Shown one piece after another: positions 38,162 to 47,668 of a stretch of 58,169 nucleotides of DNA. The notes under the pieces were generated by a model, which was given only the letters and a program-made list of their open reading frames with translations, did no database searches and had not been told where the DNA came from. Each line of letters begins with the position of its first letter. Positions within the stretch are counted from its first letter, which is position 1. Made by a program: the position numbers and the translations under genes. Source of the stretch: a virus; IMG/VR virus record IMGVR_UViG_3300037258_000189, positions 1 to 58,169 of that record. The stretch is one strand, 5' to 3'.

Positions 38162-39096
38162 TCGCACAGCCCGTAACTCGACGCGCACACCTCGGACGGC
38201 AATCGGCGCAGCATGTCCTGCTGCCGGCCGCCCCGGCTGGTCGTTGCCCACAGCACTCGGTTGTCGATGCGAAGCCGGTCGAAAAGCTCCGCATTGGTCT
38301 CGCCATCCTCGGCGCTGTCGCCGAAGAACGTCGTAAATCCTCCCTTGCTGCATTCCGATACGAGAGATTCCCACTCGCGCAGCCGAGCGATGTGATGCGG
38401 CCACCGGCGCGCCGCGTTGGCGATCTCGTCCTTGCCGGCGTTGATGCACAGCATGCAGCCGACGCGCTCGCAACCCATGCTGTAGAGTGGATTGAGCGGA
38501 AAGCCTTCGGCGCGGATGAAGTCGATCACCCGCTGCGCCGTCCAGTCGACGATCGGGCGACGGATCATCCAGCCTTCTGCTGCGGGCTCCTCGGCCAAAG
38601 CGTTCTTGCGACTTTCGCTTTCGTCCCGCCGCACGCCCTGCCAGCTCTCCAGCGTCAGCCCCTCGGCCATGCGGTCCAGCATCCAGAAATCCAATGGGAA
38701 CCGCTTCAACTCAGACGTGCAGAACTGCGCTTTGCGCGACGGGAAGCGGCCCTTCATCATGCACAGATCGAGGAACGGGATGCCGGTCGGGACCAACAGT
38801 TCAAGGGCGCGTGCAATGCGCTCCGCTGGGACGCCCTTCTCGGCCCAATGCCGCGCGATGTAGCGGCGCTTGCGCTCGATGTCCTTGGTGAAATCGGCAC
38901 GCACGATCTCGATGGGCATCCCGAACGCCGCCGGCAAATCGGCGCGAACGAACCGTTCGGTAATCTCGTGCTCGTTGCCAACGTCGGCATGCACGAGCCG
39001 AACCCGGTCGCGCCCGTGCTGTTTGAGCGCCAGGATGGCGGTCGCCGTGCTGTCCTTGCCTCCGGAGATCGACACGCAGATCGTTGGCTCGGTCAA
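38158..39096 (-). CDS. PAPS-reductase/ATP-pyrophosphatase (PP-loop) family protein
   Basis: 312 residues from ATG 39096. PP-loop SISGGKDSTATAILAL (residues 9-23) with AlphaHBR-type order: VRLVHADVGNEHEITERFV, then LCMMKGRFPSRKAQFCTSEL, where Cys lies in the KAQFCTSEL motif typical of phage PAPS-reductase-like proteins. C-terminal CERVGCMLCINAGKDEI supplies more Cys. These enzymes adenylate or reduce sulphur substrates; the fold also occurs in DndC, but no dnd partner genes are present. Genes for methyltransferase and primase follow with ATGA overlaps, suggesting a role in DNA modification or replication-linked sulphur chemistry. Confidence 0.75.
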   Translation of the reverse strand: MTEPTICVSISGGKDSTATAILALKQHGRDRVRLVHADVGNEHEITERFVRADLPAAFGMPIEIVRADFTKDIERKRRYIARHWAEKGVPAERIARALELLVPTGIPFLDLCMMKGRFPSRKAQFCTSELKRFPLDFWMLDRMAEGLTLESWQGVRRDESESRKNALAEEPAAEGWMIRRPIVDWTAQRVIDFIRAEGFPLNPLYSMGCERVGCMLCINAGKDEIANAARRWPHHIARLREWESLVSECSKGGFTTFFGDSAEDGETNAELFDRLRIDNRVLWATTSRGGRQQDMLRRLPSEVCASSYGLCE

Positions 39097-39368
39097 TTCG
39101 GCCCGCTCCCGCTCGTCCTCGGGCCGCGCTCGGCTTTCTCGGCCCGCCGGCGATCGTCGTCCTTGCGGGTCTGATCGCGCCCCAGCTCGACCTGGTGCTC
39201 GTGCTCAGCCTGCCGCAGCGTGGCGTAGAGCGCCTCCGACGCCTCCTGCCCGGTCATCACGGAGTTGCCCCCGCTCAGGTTGCCTAGCCGCGCCACAGGC
39301 CGCGTGCCGACCTCGTGGGCGATGTGCCCCGCAACCATCAGCACTAGTTTGCGCATCGCTGGGGTCAT
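39093..39368 (-). CDS. Replication-block hypothetical protein
   Basis: 91 residues, ATG overlapping the O-like stop (TGATG) and its own stop overlapping the next gene. N-terminal helix (MTPAMRKLVLMVAGHIAHEV), a Gly/Asn loop (ARLGNLSGGNSVMTGQEASE) and a charged C-terminus (RKDDDRRRAEKAERG). Lies between initiator and PAPS-like gene; may be a small replication partner. No family recognised. Confidence 0.5.
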   Translation of the reverse strand: MTPAMRKLVLMVAGHIAHEVGTRPVARLGNLSGGNSVMTGQEASEALYATLRQAEHEHQVELGRDQTRKDDDRRRAEKAERGPRTSGSGPN

Positions 39369-40138
39369 CAGACTTTCCCTCGGTCGAGAACGAAACGTTG
39401 GAGGGGGGCGACCGGAGCTACTTCGTCGTCCCAGCGCCCCTCATTGAGCCACGTGGCTGGGTGCGGTCGGAAGCGAGGTTCCTTGGCGAGGTATGACGCA
39501 GCCTGTGCGGCCGCAGCCGCCACGATCGTCTGCGCCTGCACGCCGCCCTTCAGCGCCTTCTCGAATGCCCGACGAGCGGCTCCCTTGCCTTCCTTGCGCC
39601 AGTAGATCGCCCAGAAGTCGTCGAAGGCGCTGCCTGCCGCTGCGTGACCGTTGGCGTGCTTCCCGTTGACCTTCACTGCCGGCGGCGCTGGTCTTCCAAA
39701 CAAATCACTAACGTCCCCCTCTTGGGGGACTATAGGGGGTACTCTTTCTTCCTTCTTTCCCTTAAGGGTTCTAGTCCCGCTGCGGGACGGGTCCAGTCCC
39801 GCAGCGGGACGGGTCAGGGGGTCACTAGTCCCGCTGCGGGACGGGTCCGCGCTGTCAGTTTGGTCATCAAGTCCCGCAGCGGGACTGGTTGCCATCAACA
39901 GGTACTCCGTTGGCCGGCCTCTCACCTCGGTTTTTTCGATTAAGCGTTGCTTTACCAAAAGATCGAGGGCGCGGAAGGCAGTGCTCCGGCCGAGAGAACA
40001 CTCGCGAACGATGGTGGCTGACGACGGCCAGCAGCGGTTGTCGAAGTCGGCGTGAAAGGCCAGGCAAACCAGCACCGCCTTGGGTGCCGGCGCTAACTCG
40101 TCGCGGGAATACGCCCACTTGATCGCCGCCAGTGTCAC
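39368..40138 (-). CDS. Lambda O-like replication initiator carrying internal iterons
   Basis: 256 residues from GTG 40138, overlapping the upstream stop (GTGA); longer extensions run into that gene. N-terminal winged helix: LVCLAFHADFDNRCWPSSAT, IVRECSLGRSTAFRALDLLV (recognition helix) and KQRLIEKTEVRGRPTEYLL. Middle residues 85-125 (PAAGLDDQTDSADPSRSG, TSDPLTRPAAGLDPSRSG) are encoded by palindromic iterons, then a Lys/Glu stretch LKGKKEERVPP over A/T-rich DNA. C-terminal domain: FDDFWAIYWRKEGKGAARRA and RFRPHPATWLNEGRWDD, the motif of O-type proteins. It should bind its own gene to start replication and recruit the helicase. Confidence 0.75.
   Translation of the reverse strand: MTLAAIKWAYSRDELAPAPKAVLVCLAFHADFDNRCWPSSATIVRECSLGRSTAFRALDLLVKQRLIEKTEVRGRPTEYLLMATSPAAGLDDQTDSADPSRSGTSDPLTRPAAGLDPSRSGTRTLKGKKEERVPPIVPQEGDVSDLFGRPAPPAVKVNGKHANGHAAAGSAFDDFWAIYWRKEGKGAARRAFEKALKGGVQAQTIVAAAAAQAASYLAKEPRFRPHPATWLNEGRWDDEVAPVAPLQRFVLDRGKV
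39774..39885. repeat. Replication origin: four palindromic iterons inside the initiator gene
   Basis: Four copies of the palindrome GTCCCGC(T/A)GCGGGAC at 39774-39788, 39796-39810, 39828-39842 and 39871-39885. The first three share the longer consensus AGTCCCGCnGCGGGACGGGTC (here n is T or A); the fourth ends CTGGTT. The centre base alternates T, A, T, A. An A/T- and pyrimidine-rich tract lies beside them at 39738-39768. Iterons plus adjacent AT-rich DNA within the initiator gene is the arrangement of the lambda origin. Confidence 0.75.
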
Positions 40139-40521
40139 CGCACCACGCCGCCGGCCAGCCGGTAGAGCGCGACGAGCTGCTCGGCGTCCTCCGCGTCCGG
40201 TGTGACGCCCCCCTGCAAGCGCTGGCAGATCGCGATCAGCTCGCGCAGCGTCGCGTCGTCGCTGTTCGCGGGACGTGTGCGCACGAGGAAAAGCGCTGTC
40301 TCGGCCCAGGTGATCACGGGGGGCGTGAGTAGTTTTCCTCGCACACTGACCGGGCACCGGGAGGGGGGTGCCGTTTCGCCAGACGGCACCGATACGACGT
40401 TGTCCCACGTCAATGACCGGCCGGCGAGGAACTGGTTTGCTTTCCGTATCGCATTCAAAGCCTCGCCATCGTGGGATGAAGCGGTTAGGCGGAGAAGCTT
40501 GAGAAAACCCGGAAAATCCAT
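40135..40521 (-). CDS. First replication-block gene; DUF2786-like short protein
   Basis: 128 residues from ATG 40521. N-terminal FPGFLKLLRLTASSHDGEAL, NAIRKANQFLAGRSLTWDNV: this LNAIRKAN-L-G-TWDDV pattern is shared with phage and plasmid replication-region proteins. C-terminal part: PVITWAETALFLVRTRPANS, TLRELIAICQRLQGGVTPDA, EDAEQLVALYRLAGGVVR. Probably a cytoplasmic regulator or replication accessory. It is the first gene after the divergent control region and overlaps the O-like start. Confidence 0.6.
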   Translation of the reverse strand: MDFPGFLKLLRLTASSHDGEALNAIRKANQFLAGRSLTWDNVVSVPSGETAPPSRCPVSVRGKLLTPPVITWAETALFLVRTRPANSDDATLRELIAICQRLQGGVTPDAEDAEQLVALYRLAGGVVR

Positions 40522-40723
40522 TCCAGCCCCGCATGAGGACGTGAGAGGGGGCCGCGGTCCTGCATGCGACAGGAGCGATAACCCGGCGGCCAACCGGGCG
40601 TGCCCCCTCTTGGTCCCAGGGTGGAATTGTTCGCCCGCGTCGGTCAACAGGGGCGAACCGGGAACGCTCACAAATTTTTTAACTTGCGACCCGCGAAAGA
40701 TCGTGCGCAGTTTTGCGCCAGCC
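40522..40723. promoter_or_regulatory. Divergent control region between replication block and early operon
   Basis: 202 bases with no gene. It holds an 8-bp inverted repeat, GTTCGCCC (40629-40636) and GGGCGAAC (40651-40658), 14 bases apart, a likely operator for one of the adjacent regulators. A T run (CAAATTTTTTAAC, 40670-40682) lies on the early-operon side and a CCCGG...CCGGG pair lies around 40592-40608. No confident -35/-10 pair was identified on either strand. Both the minus replication block and the plus early operon start here. Confidence 0.45.
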
Positions 40724-41092
40724 ATGACGCAAGTCGATCAGCAGGAGGCCGGCGATGCGACCGCTCAATCCGCCCCCAAGGGAGGGCGGCGGGCGCGCAT
40801 CGCGCGCGGCCGACTGGACGAGCGGCCGATCCGGATGCCGCAGGAGGCGTGGCCCGACGACGTCCACTTCGCGCCGTGGTTCTGCCGCTCGATGCGACGC
40901 GCGTGGTCGATCCAGCCGGACGTGCTGGCGCGCGCCGCAGGCGTCTCGGTGAACAAGCTCCAGGAATGGGAGCGGCGGGAGTGGAAGCCGCTGTACGAGC
41001 TGGAATTTCGGCTGCGGGTGTCCGGCGCGCTCGCCACGCTGGTGCTCCCCAAGGCCCGCGCCTTCGCCTACCTGCTGGCGGCGCGCACGTGA
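40724..41092 (+). CDS. HTH regulator opening the early operon
   Basis: 122 residues from ATG 40724. Basic N-terminus (KGGRRARIARGRLDERPIRM), then a helix-turn-helix: WSIQPDVLARAAGVSVNKLQ and EWERREWKPLYELEFRLRVS, of XRE-like type (recognition helix about residues 80-100). Ends with a small hydrophobic helix (GALATLVLPKARAFAYLLAA). Its place next to the divergent control region with an 8-bp inverted repeat suggests it regulates both promoters. Stop overlaps the next start (GTGA). Confidence 0.55.
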   Translation: MTQVDQQEAGDATAQSAPKGGRRARIARGRLDERPIRMPQEAWPDDVHFAPWFCRSMRRAWSIQPDVLARAAGVSVNKLQEWERREWKPLYELEFRLRVSGALATLVLPKARAFAYLLAART

Positions 41093-41700
41093 CCCCTCCG
41101 CAAAAGCGCATCCTCGACCTGATCGCGTCCAGCGTGCGCGAGCGTGGCCGTGCGCCGCACCTCTACGAGCTGGAGCAGGGCGTCGCCTGGGAAACCGGAG
41201 GCCCTGGCTCCAACATCACGAACATCCACCGGATGGTGCTGCTGCTCGCGCGCGATGGGCACCTGCTGCGGATGAGCCGGCGCACCTCGGACATGCTGCT
41301 GGTCGATCAGGCGAGCACGCTGCGCCGTCCGATCGGCTGGGACGAAATCTACGAGGCCGCGGCGCGGTCGGAGAAGGCGGGCAGCATGCTCACGACGCTG
41401 CCGACCGAGACGGTGCTGAACTGGCACATTTACACGATCGGGCTTGAACGAAAGGTAGCGGCGATGTCAAGCGAAGGGTCGACTGATCCGGTCAGGAACC
41501 GTTGGGACGGTCCGTGCACGGGGTGCGGCAAGCTGGTGGAGCGCGGCGTCGGCGCGGTCGTCTCGATCGCCGGCAAGTGGCACGTGCGCCACCACGAATG
41601 CAGCGGGTTGACGGACGCGCAGATTGCCGCGCTGCCCGAGGTGGGACCGAAAGCCCCGACGGAGGAAGAACGCGCGGCACGGAAGGCGAGGCGGTCGTGA
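41089..41700 (+). CDS. LexA-type winged-helix regulator with C-terminal zinc-like motif
   Basis: 203 residues from GTG 41089. N-terminal winged helix of LexA style: PPQKRILDLIASSVRERGRA, PHLYELEQGVAWETGGPGSN, then ITNIHRMVLLLARDGHLLRM. No autoprotease Ser/Lys domain follows, unlike LexA or lambda CI. C-terminal part has PCTGCGKLVERGVGAVVSIA and WHVRHHECSGL, Cys/His residues that may bind zinc. Likely a DNA-binding early regulator. Ends with a GTGA overlap. Confidence 0.55.
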   Translation: MTPPQKRILDLIASSVRERGRAPHLYELEQGVAWETGGPGSNITNIHRMVLLLARDGHLLRMSRRTSDMLLVDQASTLRRPIGWDEIYEAAARSEKAGSMLTTLPTETVLNWHIYTIGLERKVAAMSSEGSTDPVRNRWDGPCTGCGKLVERGVGAVVSIAGKWHVRHHECSGLTDAQIAALPEVGPKAPTEEERAARKARRS

Positions 41701-41972
41701 GCGACCGGCCCGGCGTCCAGGCGCCAAGCGGCCTCTTCACCCGCGCGGAGATCCTCGCGCAAGCGAGAGCCGCGCTCCCGACGATGCGGCGACCGGGCGA
41801 TATGGTCGAGTTCCGCGTTCCGGCGGGTCAGCCTGGGCGGCGCATTCTGTGCCAAACGATCAACGGCGTCGCCCATCGGACATTCGGTCCCTGGAACTAC
41901 CAGATGCACACCCGCGACGGCTCTTGCCGGGTCGTGCTTCGCCCGAGCCGCCGAGGAGTGCGCGCGCCGTGA
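41697..41972 (+). CDS. Early-operon hypothetical protein
   Basis: 91 residues from GTG 41697. SGLFTRAEILAQARAALPTM, RPGDMVEFRVPAGQPGRRIL, then QMHTRDGSCRVVLRPSRRGV. A small basic beta-rich protein without metal motifs. Coupled to both neighbours by GTGA overlaps. Role unknown. Confidence 0.5.
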   Translation: MSDRPGVQAPSGLFTRAEILAQARAALPTMRRPGDMVEFRVPAGQPGRRILCQTINGVAHRTFGPWNYQMHTRDGSCRVVLRPSRRGVRAP

Positions 41973-42136
41973 GCACCCTTTTGTTGGGGTTGGGGGCAAC
42001 CTTCTGCGGGCTCGCTGCCGGAGCCGCTATGTCGATCATCGCGGGGCCAGCGCCGGCGGCGCTCCCCTGGGTGTGCGGCTTGTGCGGCTTTGTGGCCTTC
42101 GTCTCTGGCGCCAAATTGCTTTGGCGCGGCGAATGA
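41969..42136 (+). CDS. Small two-pass membrane protein
   Basis: 55 residues from GTG 41969. Two hydrophobic helices: LLLGLGATFCGLAAGAAMSI and ALPWVCGLCGFVAFVSGA, with a short basic end. Early small membrane proteins in temperate phages can act in exclusion; here only topology is seen. ATGA overlap with the nuclease gene. Confidence 0.55.
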   Translation: MSTLLLGLGATFCGLAAGAAMSIIAGPAPAALPWVCGLCGFVAFVSGAKLLWRGE

Positions 42137-42977
42137 CCGAACCCCACGTCATCCGCCCGTCCAGCCTGACCACAGCTGTGGACTGCGGCCGGCGTTGGGC
42201 CGCTGTCCACCTGTCGCACCTCGTGCGTGACGCCGGCTACACGCTGGGCGAGCGCCGGCCGCTGCACGTCGGCGCGGCGATCGGCAGCGGCGTCCACGCG
42301 GCGGCTAGCTTCACCCTCGAGGCCAAGCGCCGCACCGGCGAGCTGGGCAACGAGGCGGAGGCAGTCGACCGCGCGGAGGCCGAGTTCCTGGAGCGCGCGC
42401 AGCACGGCCTGATGTGGGACGCCACGACGGGCCAGTTGCCGGTCGCCCAGATGCAGCTTGCCCGGATGACGCGCAGCTACCGCCGCCACCTGGCGTGGCA
42501 ACTGACGCCGCTGCTGGTGGAACAGCGCTTCGAGTGCGACGTCGGCGACAACTGGGTGCTGTCGGGGCAGACCGACACCCTGGCCGGCGATCCCAACGCC
42601 GACGTGCGCGACCTAAAAACGGGGACGCACCAACGGGCGAACGGTGTGCAGTACGCCTGCTACCACATCATCCTGGACGCGCACGGCTACCGGCCGCACC
42701 GGATCATTGAGGACTTCCTGCCGCGCGCGAAGCTGAAGGTCGAGCAGCCGCCGCCGCAGAGCACCACGATCCCGCTCGCGCCGGCGATTGCGGACGCCTG
42801 GGACACGATCGACGACATCAAGCGACGCACGGCCGAGTTCCAGCGCCGCGTGGTGGAGGGAGGCCGCCCGCCGCACGCGGCGTTCCCGGCCAACCCGCAG
42901 TCGCAGCTTTGCTCGCCCCGGTTCTGCCCGGCGTTCGGCACCGACTTCTGCAAATCGCACAGAGAGGCAATAATCAC

Positions 42978-42981
<4 letters not shown>
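42133..42981 (+). CDS. PD-(D/E)XK superfamily nuclease (RecB/Cas4-like)
   Basis: 282 residues from ATG 42133. Opening motif IRPSSLTTAVDCGRRWAAVH and AAIGSGVHAAASFTLEAKRR match PDDEXK exonucleases. Catalytic region: VLSGQTDTLAGDPNADVRDL with Asp followed by KTGTHQRANGVQYACYHII (D-x-K-TG-Q-Y motif; the expected second acid is Asp of VRDLKTG). C-terminal Cys cluster (QLCSPRFCPAFGTDFCKSH) looks like the Fe-S-binding tail of Cas4/AddB types. Likely the exonuclease partner of the annealing protein encoded next, for recombination-dependent replication. Confidence 0.7.
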
Positions 42982-44194
<1,213 letters not shown>

Positions 44195-44198
<4 letters not shown>

Positions 44199-45910
44199 GC
44201 CGCGAGAACCTCACCGTCCGGGTGCGCAACGTGCTCGGCATCATCAAGGCCGACCTGGACCTGCGCGGCGTGGTCCTGGTCGCTGGCGTCAACGCCGCGG
44301 GCAAGTCGTCGCTGCTCGAAGCCGTGGGCGCCTGCGTCGCCGGCGACGCCGCGTTCCGCGGGCTGCGCACCAAGACCGATCAGGCCAAGGCCATCCACGA
44401 GGGCGCGCAGGCCGGGTCGATCGCGATCGAGTACACCAACGGCAAGCTGCGGCTGCTGCTGCCCGCTGGCGACGCCGAGCAGACGGGCCGTCCCGTGTTC
44501 CTCGGTACTGATCTTGGCATCGGGCGCGCGCGGTTCATGGCGCTGAAGCCCGACGAGCGCGCGAAGGAGTTTTTCGTGCGCTGCAAGGCCAACCCCACGA
44601 AAACGGACCTTAAGACGTGGCTCGGCGCCAACCCCGGCTCAGGGCTCGAGGACAAGGGCGCCGACCAGCAGCTCGACCAGCTCTGGCAGGACATCGAGGA
44701 CAACGGCTGGGATGCGGTTGCCGCTTCGGCGCGGGAATACGGCACCAAGAGAAAGGGCGCGTGGGAGCAAGTCACCAGCGACAAGTGGGGCTCCAAGAAG
44801 TCGGCAACCTGGGTGCCACTCGGTCTCGATCCGGCGAGCGAATACGTGCTGGCCGACGAGCAGGACAATCTCGCCAAGCTGAAGGCCCATCTGGCGCGAT
44901 TGGCGGCGGCGGAGGCGGCAGCCACCGTCAACCGCGAGCAGCTCGAGCGGGACGTGGCGGCCGCAGCCGGCGTTCCCGCCGAACTGGACCGTATCGGCAC
45001 CGAGAAGGCGGCCGTGCAGCGCCAACTCGACGACAAGGTGACTGCCAGGCGCGCGCTGGTCGTGCCGGGGGAAACCGGCCGCGGATCGCCGCCGCTGGTG
45101 TGCCCGCATTGCGGCAAGCCGGTGCGCGCGAACCGCGACGCCAACAGCGCGCTGATCCTGCAGCGGGTGGAGACGGCGACTGCGGGCGCGCCGGCGCACG
45201 ATCTGCGCAAGCGGATAGCCGATCTGGAGCACGACGTGGAGACGCTGCAAGCCGCCGCGCGCGGCTGGGCCGAAAAGGAGGTAGCGCAGCGCGTGCTTCT
45301 GAAGGCCGCGGAGCAGGCGCAGGCGAAGCTGCGGCAGGCGCAGGAGGCAGGCCCAGTCGACGAGGATCTGATCCGCACCACGCGGGAGGAAGCGCTGAAG
45401 GCCGAGCGGATGGTCGCGGCCGTCGAGAAGATGGAGCGGGCGCGCGCGATCTATCAGGACTGGGAGCGCAACCAGGTTCTGCTCGACGCCCTGCAGCCGG
45501 CCGGCGTGCGCCAGAGCGTGCTCGATCGCCACCTGAGCCGCATCAACGTGCAGATCGCCGCGATCACCCAGGCGGCCGGTCTGCGTGCGGTGACGATCAC
45601 CTCGGCGATGAGCGCCGAATACGACGGGCGGCCGTACAACCTGATCAGCGAGAGCGAGCGCTGGCGCGTCGACTTCACGCTGGCCGTGCTGTGGCACCAG
45701 ATGGAGGACGCCTGCCTGCTGCTGCTCGACCGCTTCGACGTGGTGGTGCCGCAGGATCAGGGGCCGATCATCATGGCGCTCAAAAAGCTGAAGGTGACGG
45801 CGCTGGTGGCGATGACCGCTAAGGAGCGCGCGCGGGTGCCTGACCTGGAAGGCGCGAAGGTCGGCACCGCGCTCTGGGTCGATGGCGGCGTGGTGGGGCC
45901 GTGCCGATGA
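44195..45910 (+). CDS. SbcC/Rad50-like ATPase
   Basis: 571 residues from GTG 44195 (GTGA overlap). Walker A VAGVNAAGKSSLLEAVG at residues 29-45; long coiled-coil arms; zinc hook LVCPHCGKPV with Cys303 and Cys306; Walker B VEDACLLLLDRFDVVVPQD-type segment (CLLLLDRFD) and SESERWRVDFTLAVLW as ABC signature substitute near the C-terminus. It lacks a nuclease domain, so an SbcD-like partner would be the neighbouring PD-(D/E)XK enzyme. It probably handles DNA ends or concatemers during recombination-dependent replication. Confidence 0.75.
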
Positions 45911-46125
45911 ACGCAATCGTCAAGGTGCAGCGCTGCCCCTTGTCCACGGACGGCTATCCGTGCCTGATCTACGCGGGGGCCGACCGTCTCCACCTGGTGC
46001 AGGTCGGGAAGCTGCCCCCGGCCATCAAGAAAGCGATGGGCGGCCGCCTCAAAGCCTACTTCGATGCCGAGTGGGACGGCAGCAACTGGCTCATCGGGGA
46101 AAGGGTGGCGGATCAGCCGTGGTAG
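45907..46125 (+). CDS. Early-operon hypothetical protein
   Basis: 72 residues from ATG 45907 (ATGA overlap). Beta-rich, with MNAIVKVQRCPLSTDGYPCL, HLVQVGKLPPAIKKAMGGRL, KAYFDAEWDGSNWLIGERV. The length and end suggest a short accessory protein of the recombination cassette. No family recognised. Confidence 0.5.
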   Translation: MNAIVKVQRCPLSTDGYPCLIYAGADRLHLVQVGKLPPAIKKAMGGRLKAYFDAEWDGSNWLIGERVADQPW

Positions 46126-46325
46126 ACGACCTGTTCCCCGAAGCGCTGCTCGATCTCGACGCACAGATCAGCGAGGTGCGTCGCGAGATCAAGCAGAGGA
46201 CGATGGCGTTCCCGCGCTTCGTGGCGAATGGGACGAAGACGCAGGCGCAGGCGAACCGCCAGATGGCACTCATGCACGCCGTGCTGAAGACGCTCGAAGA
46301 ACTGAAAGCGCAGAGGGCTCCATGA
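46119..46325 (+). CDS. Early-operon hypothetical protein
   Basis: 68 residues from GTG 46119. Helical: DDLFPEALLDLDAQISEVRR, EIKQRTMAFPRFVANGTKTQ, AQANRQMALMHAVLKTLEEL. A two-helix charged protein; could be a small coiled-coil partner of the adjacent ATPase. Confidence 0.5.
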   Translation: MVDDLFPEALLDLDAQISEVRREIKQRTMAFPRFVANGTKTQAQANRQMALMHAVLKTLEELKAQRAP

Positions 46326-46786
46326 CCGATAACGAAGTCCATTCGCTGGATGTCCTGTTCAACCGGCTTCGGAACAAGACGCCGGAGGCGCAGGAGCGGA
46401 TGCTCGAGTGGCTCCGCACCCGGCTGGCAGAGGAACGCCGGACGAAATCCGCGGCGCTCGCGAGTATGAATCGACCGGACATTGAACCCAGCGAATGGAG
46501 AATTCTCTGGCCGGATTGCGAACCGTCGCCCTCTGGCACGCTGCCGGAAATAGAAGAATGGTTGCGTGACGACTGGCAAAGCGAAGACATCGTAGAAGTC
46601 GTCGGCACCGCGATCGTCGTGCAGCGTTTTGCCGTACGCGTTCTGACCGACGACGGTCCCGAATACGATATGTTCAACGACCGCGCGAAGGCCGAGGCTT
46701 TTGTCGCGGCAATGAACGAGGAGGCGCGCAGGCCGGCGCCGGGCGACCCACCCAAACCCGGAGCAGACGATGCCGCGAGGAGTTAA
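46322..46786 (+). CDS. Early-operon hypothetical protein
   Basis: 154 residues. Helical N-terminus (DVLFNRLRNKTPEAQERMLE, WLRTRLAEERRTKSAALASM) and a beta-rich C-terminal domain with SEDIVEVVGTAIVVQRFAVR, VLTDDGPEYDMFNDRAKAEA, FVAAMNEEARRPA. Cytoplasmic. Overlaps the next gene by 17 bases. Confidence 0.5.
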   Translation: MTDNEVHSLDVLFNRLRNKTPEAQERMLEWLRTRLAEERRTKSAALASMNRPDIEPSEWRILWPDCEPSPSGTLPEIEEWLRDDWQSEDIVEVVGTAIVVQRFAVRVLTDDGPEYDMFNDRAKAEAFVAAMNEEARRPAPGDPPKPGADDAARS

Positions 46787-47372
46787 GGGCTCGGCCCAGC
46801 CGAAAGCCGCCAAGCCCGCAAAGGCGAAGGCCGGCCACAACCAGCCGCCCGCGTTCGACAAGGCGACGTTCCTCGAGTTCCGCCGCCAAGCCACGCACAC
46901 CCTGCGTGCGCTCGAGGAAGCCCAGTCGGCGCACCAGCACGTGCTGAAGAAGTGCAAGGCCGCCGGCGGCTCGCCCAAGGCGCTGATGAAGGCGATCAGG
47001 GCGGCGCGCGATCCCGACGCCGCCAAGCTCGAACTCGAGGCCGAAATCCGCTACCGCAACTGGATCGGCCTGCCGGTCGGCACGCAATCCAGCCTATTCG
47101 GCGAGGAAAGCCCCGACGAGGACAGCCACCTGTCCGAGGGCGACAAGCTGGAGGAGCTGATCTTCCAGGCCGGCGAGGCGGGCTACCGGCAGGGACGCCT
47201 CGCCGCCCACCGCAGCGACAGCAACACCTTCCCGCCGGGCACCGAGACGCACGTGGCGTACGACAAAGGCTGGCTGCGCGGCCAGGAGAGCATCGCCGCC
47301 GAGATGGGCCCGAACGTCAAGAAGGTGATCGCCAAGCGAGGCACGGGCGGCGCCGAGGAGATCGTCCATTGA
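46770..47372 (+). CDS. Early protein with ribosome-modulation-factor-like segment
   Basis: 200 residues from ATG 46770. N-terminal basic low-complexity (KAAKPAKAKAGHNQPPAFDK), then helices (FLEFRRQATHTLRALEEAQS). Residues about 130-180 (FQAGEAGYRQGRLAAHRSDS, NTFPPGTETHVAYDKGWLRG) resemble the Rmf/CrpP unit G-x-A-x-x-G---NP---G-E-H--W--GW, found in phage proteins that act on translation or fluoroquinolone resistance (CrpP). Whether it has either activity is unknown. Confidence 0.55.
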   Translation: MPRGVKGSAQPKAAKPAKAKAGHNQPPAFDKATFLEFRRQATHTLRALEEAQSAHQHVLKKCKAAGGSPKALMKAIRAARDPDAAKLELEAEIRYRNWIGLPVGTQSSLFGEESPDEDSHLSEGDKLEELIFQAGEAGYRQGRLAAHRSDSNTFPPGTETHVAYDKGWLRGQESIAAEMGPNVKKVIAKRGTGGAEEIVH

Positions 47373-47668
47373 GCGGCGCGCGGCAGCGTCCCGTCGTCGG
47401 GAGCCTTGTGCCGGTGCTCCTGCACGGCGAGGAAACCACGGCGCGCGTGGTCGCGCACGTGGCCAGCGATCCGCACCAGATCCACGCCCAGTTCGACGTG
47501 GCGCTGAAAGGCACGAAGGGCCACGGCTGGCGGGCGGGGGACATCGTCACGCTGGTGCCGGCGTCGCACCTGCTGACGGCTGGGATGATCTGGGTGATTG
47601 CGGAGGTCCAGAAGGTCTTCCAGCGGCCCCACGCCCCCGGCCCCTACGACGGGAGGGTGACGTCGTGA
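47369..47668 (+). CDS. Early-operon hypothetical protein
   Basis: 99 residues from TTG 47369, which overlaps the previous stop (TTGA). Beta-rich: PVVGSLVPVLLHGEETTARV, IHAQFDVALKGTKGHGWRAG, DIVTLVPASHLLTAGMIWVI. Resembles small beta-barrel phage proteins; function unknown. Confidence 0.5.
   Translation: MSGARQRPVVGSLVPVLLHGEETTARVVAHVASDPHQIHAQFDVALKGTKGHGWRAGDIVTLVPASHLLTAGMIWVIAEVQKVFQRPHAPGPYDGRVTS

Noticed and set aside
38158-39096. DndC phosphorothioation enzyme
   Set aside because: Only the PP-loop fold is shared; no dndA/B/D/E-like neighbours.
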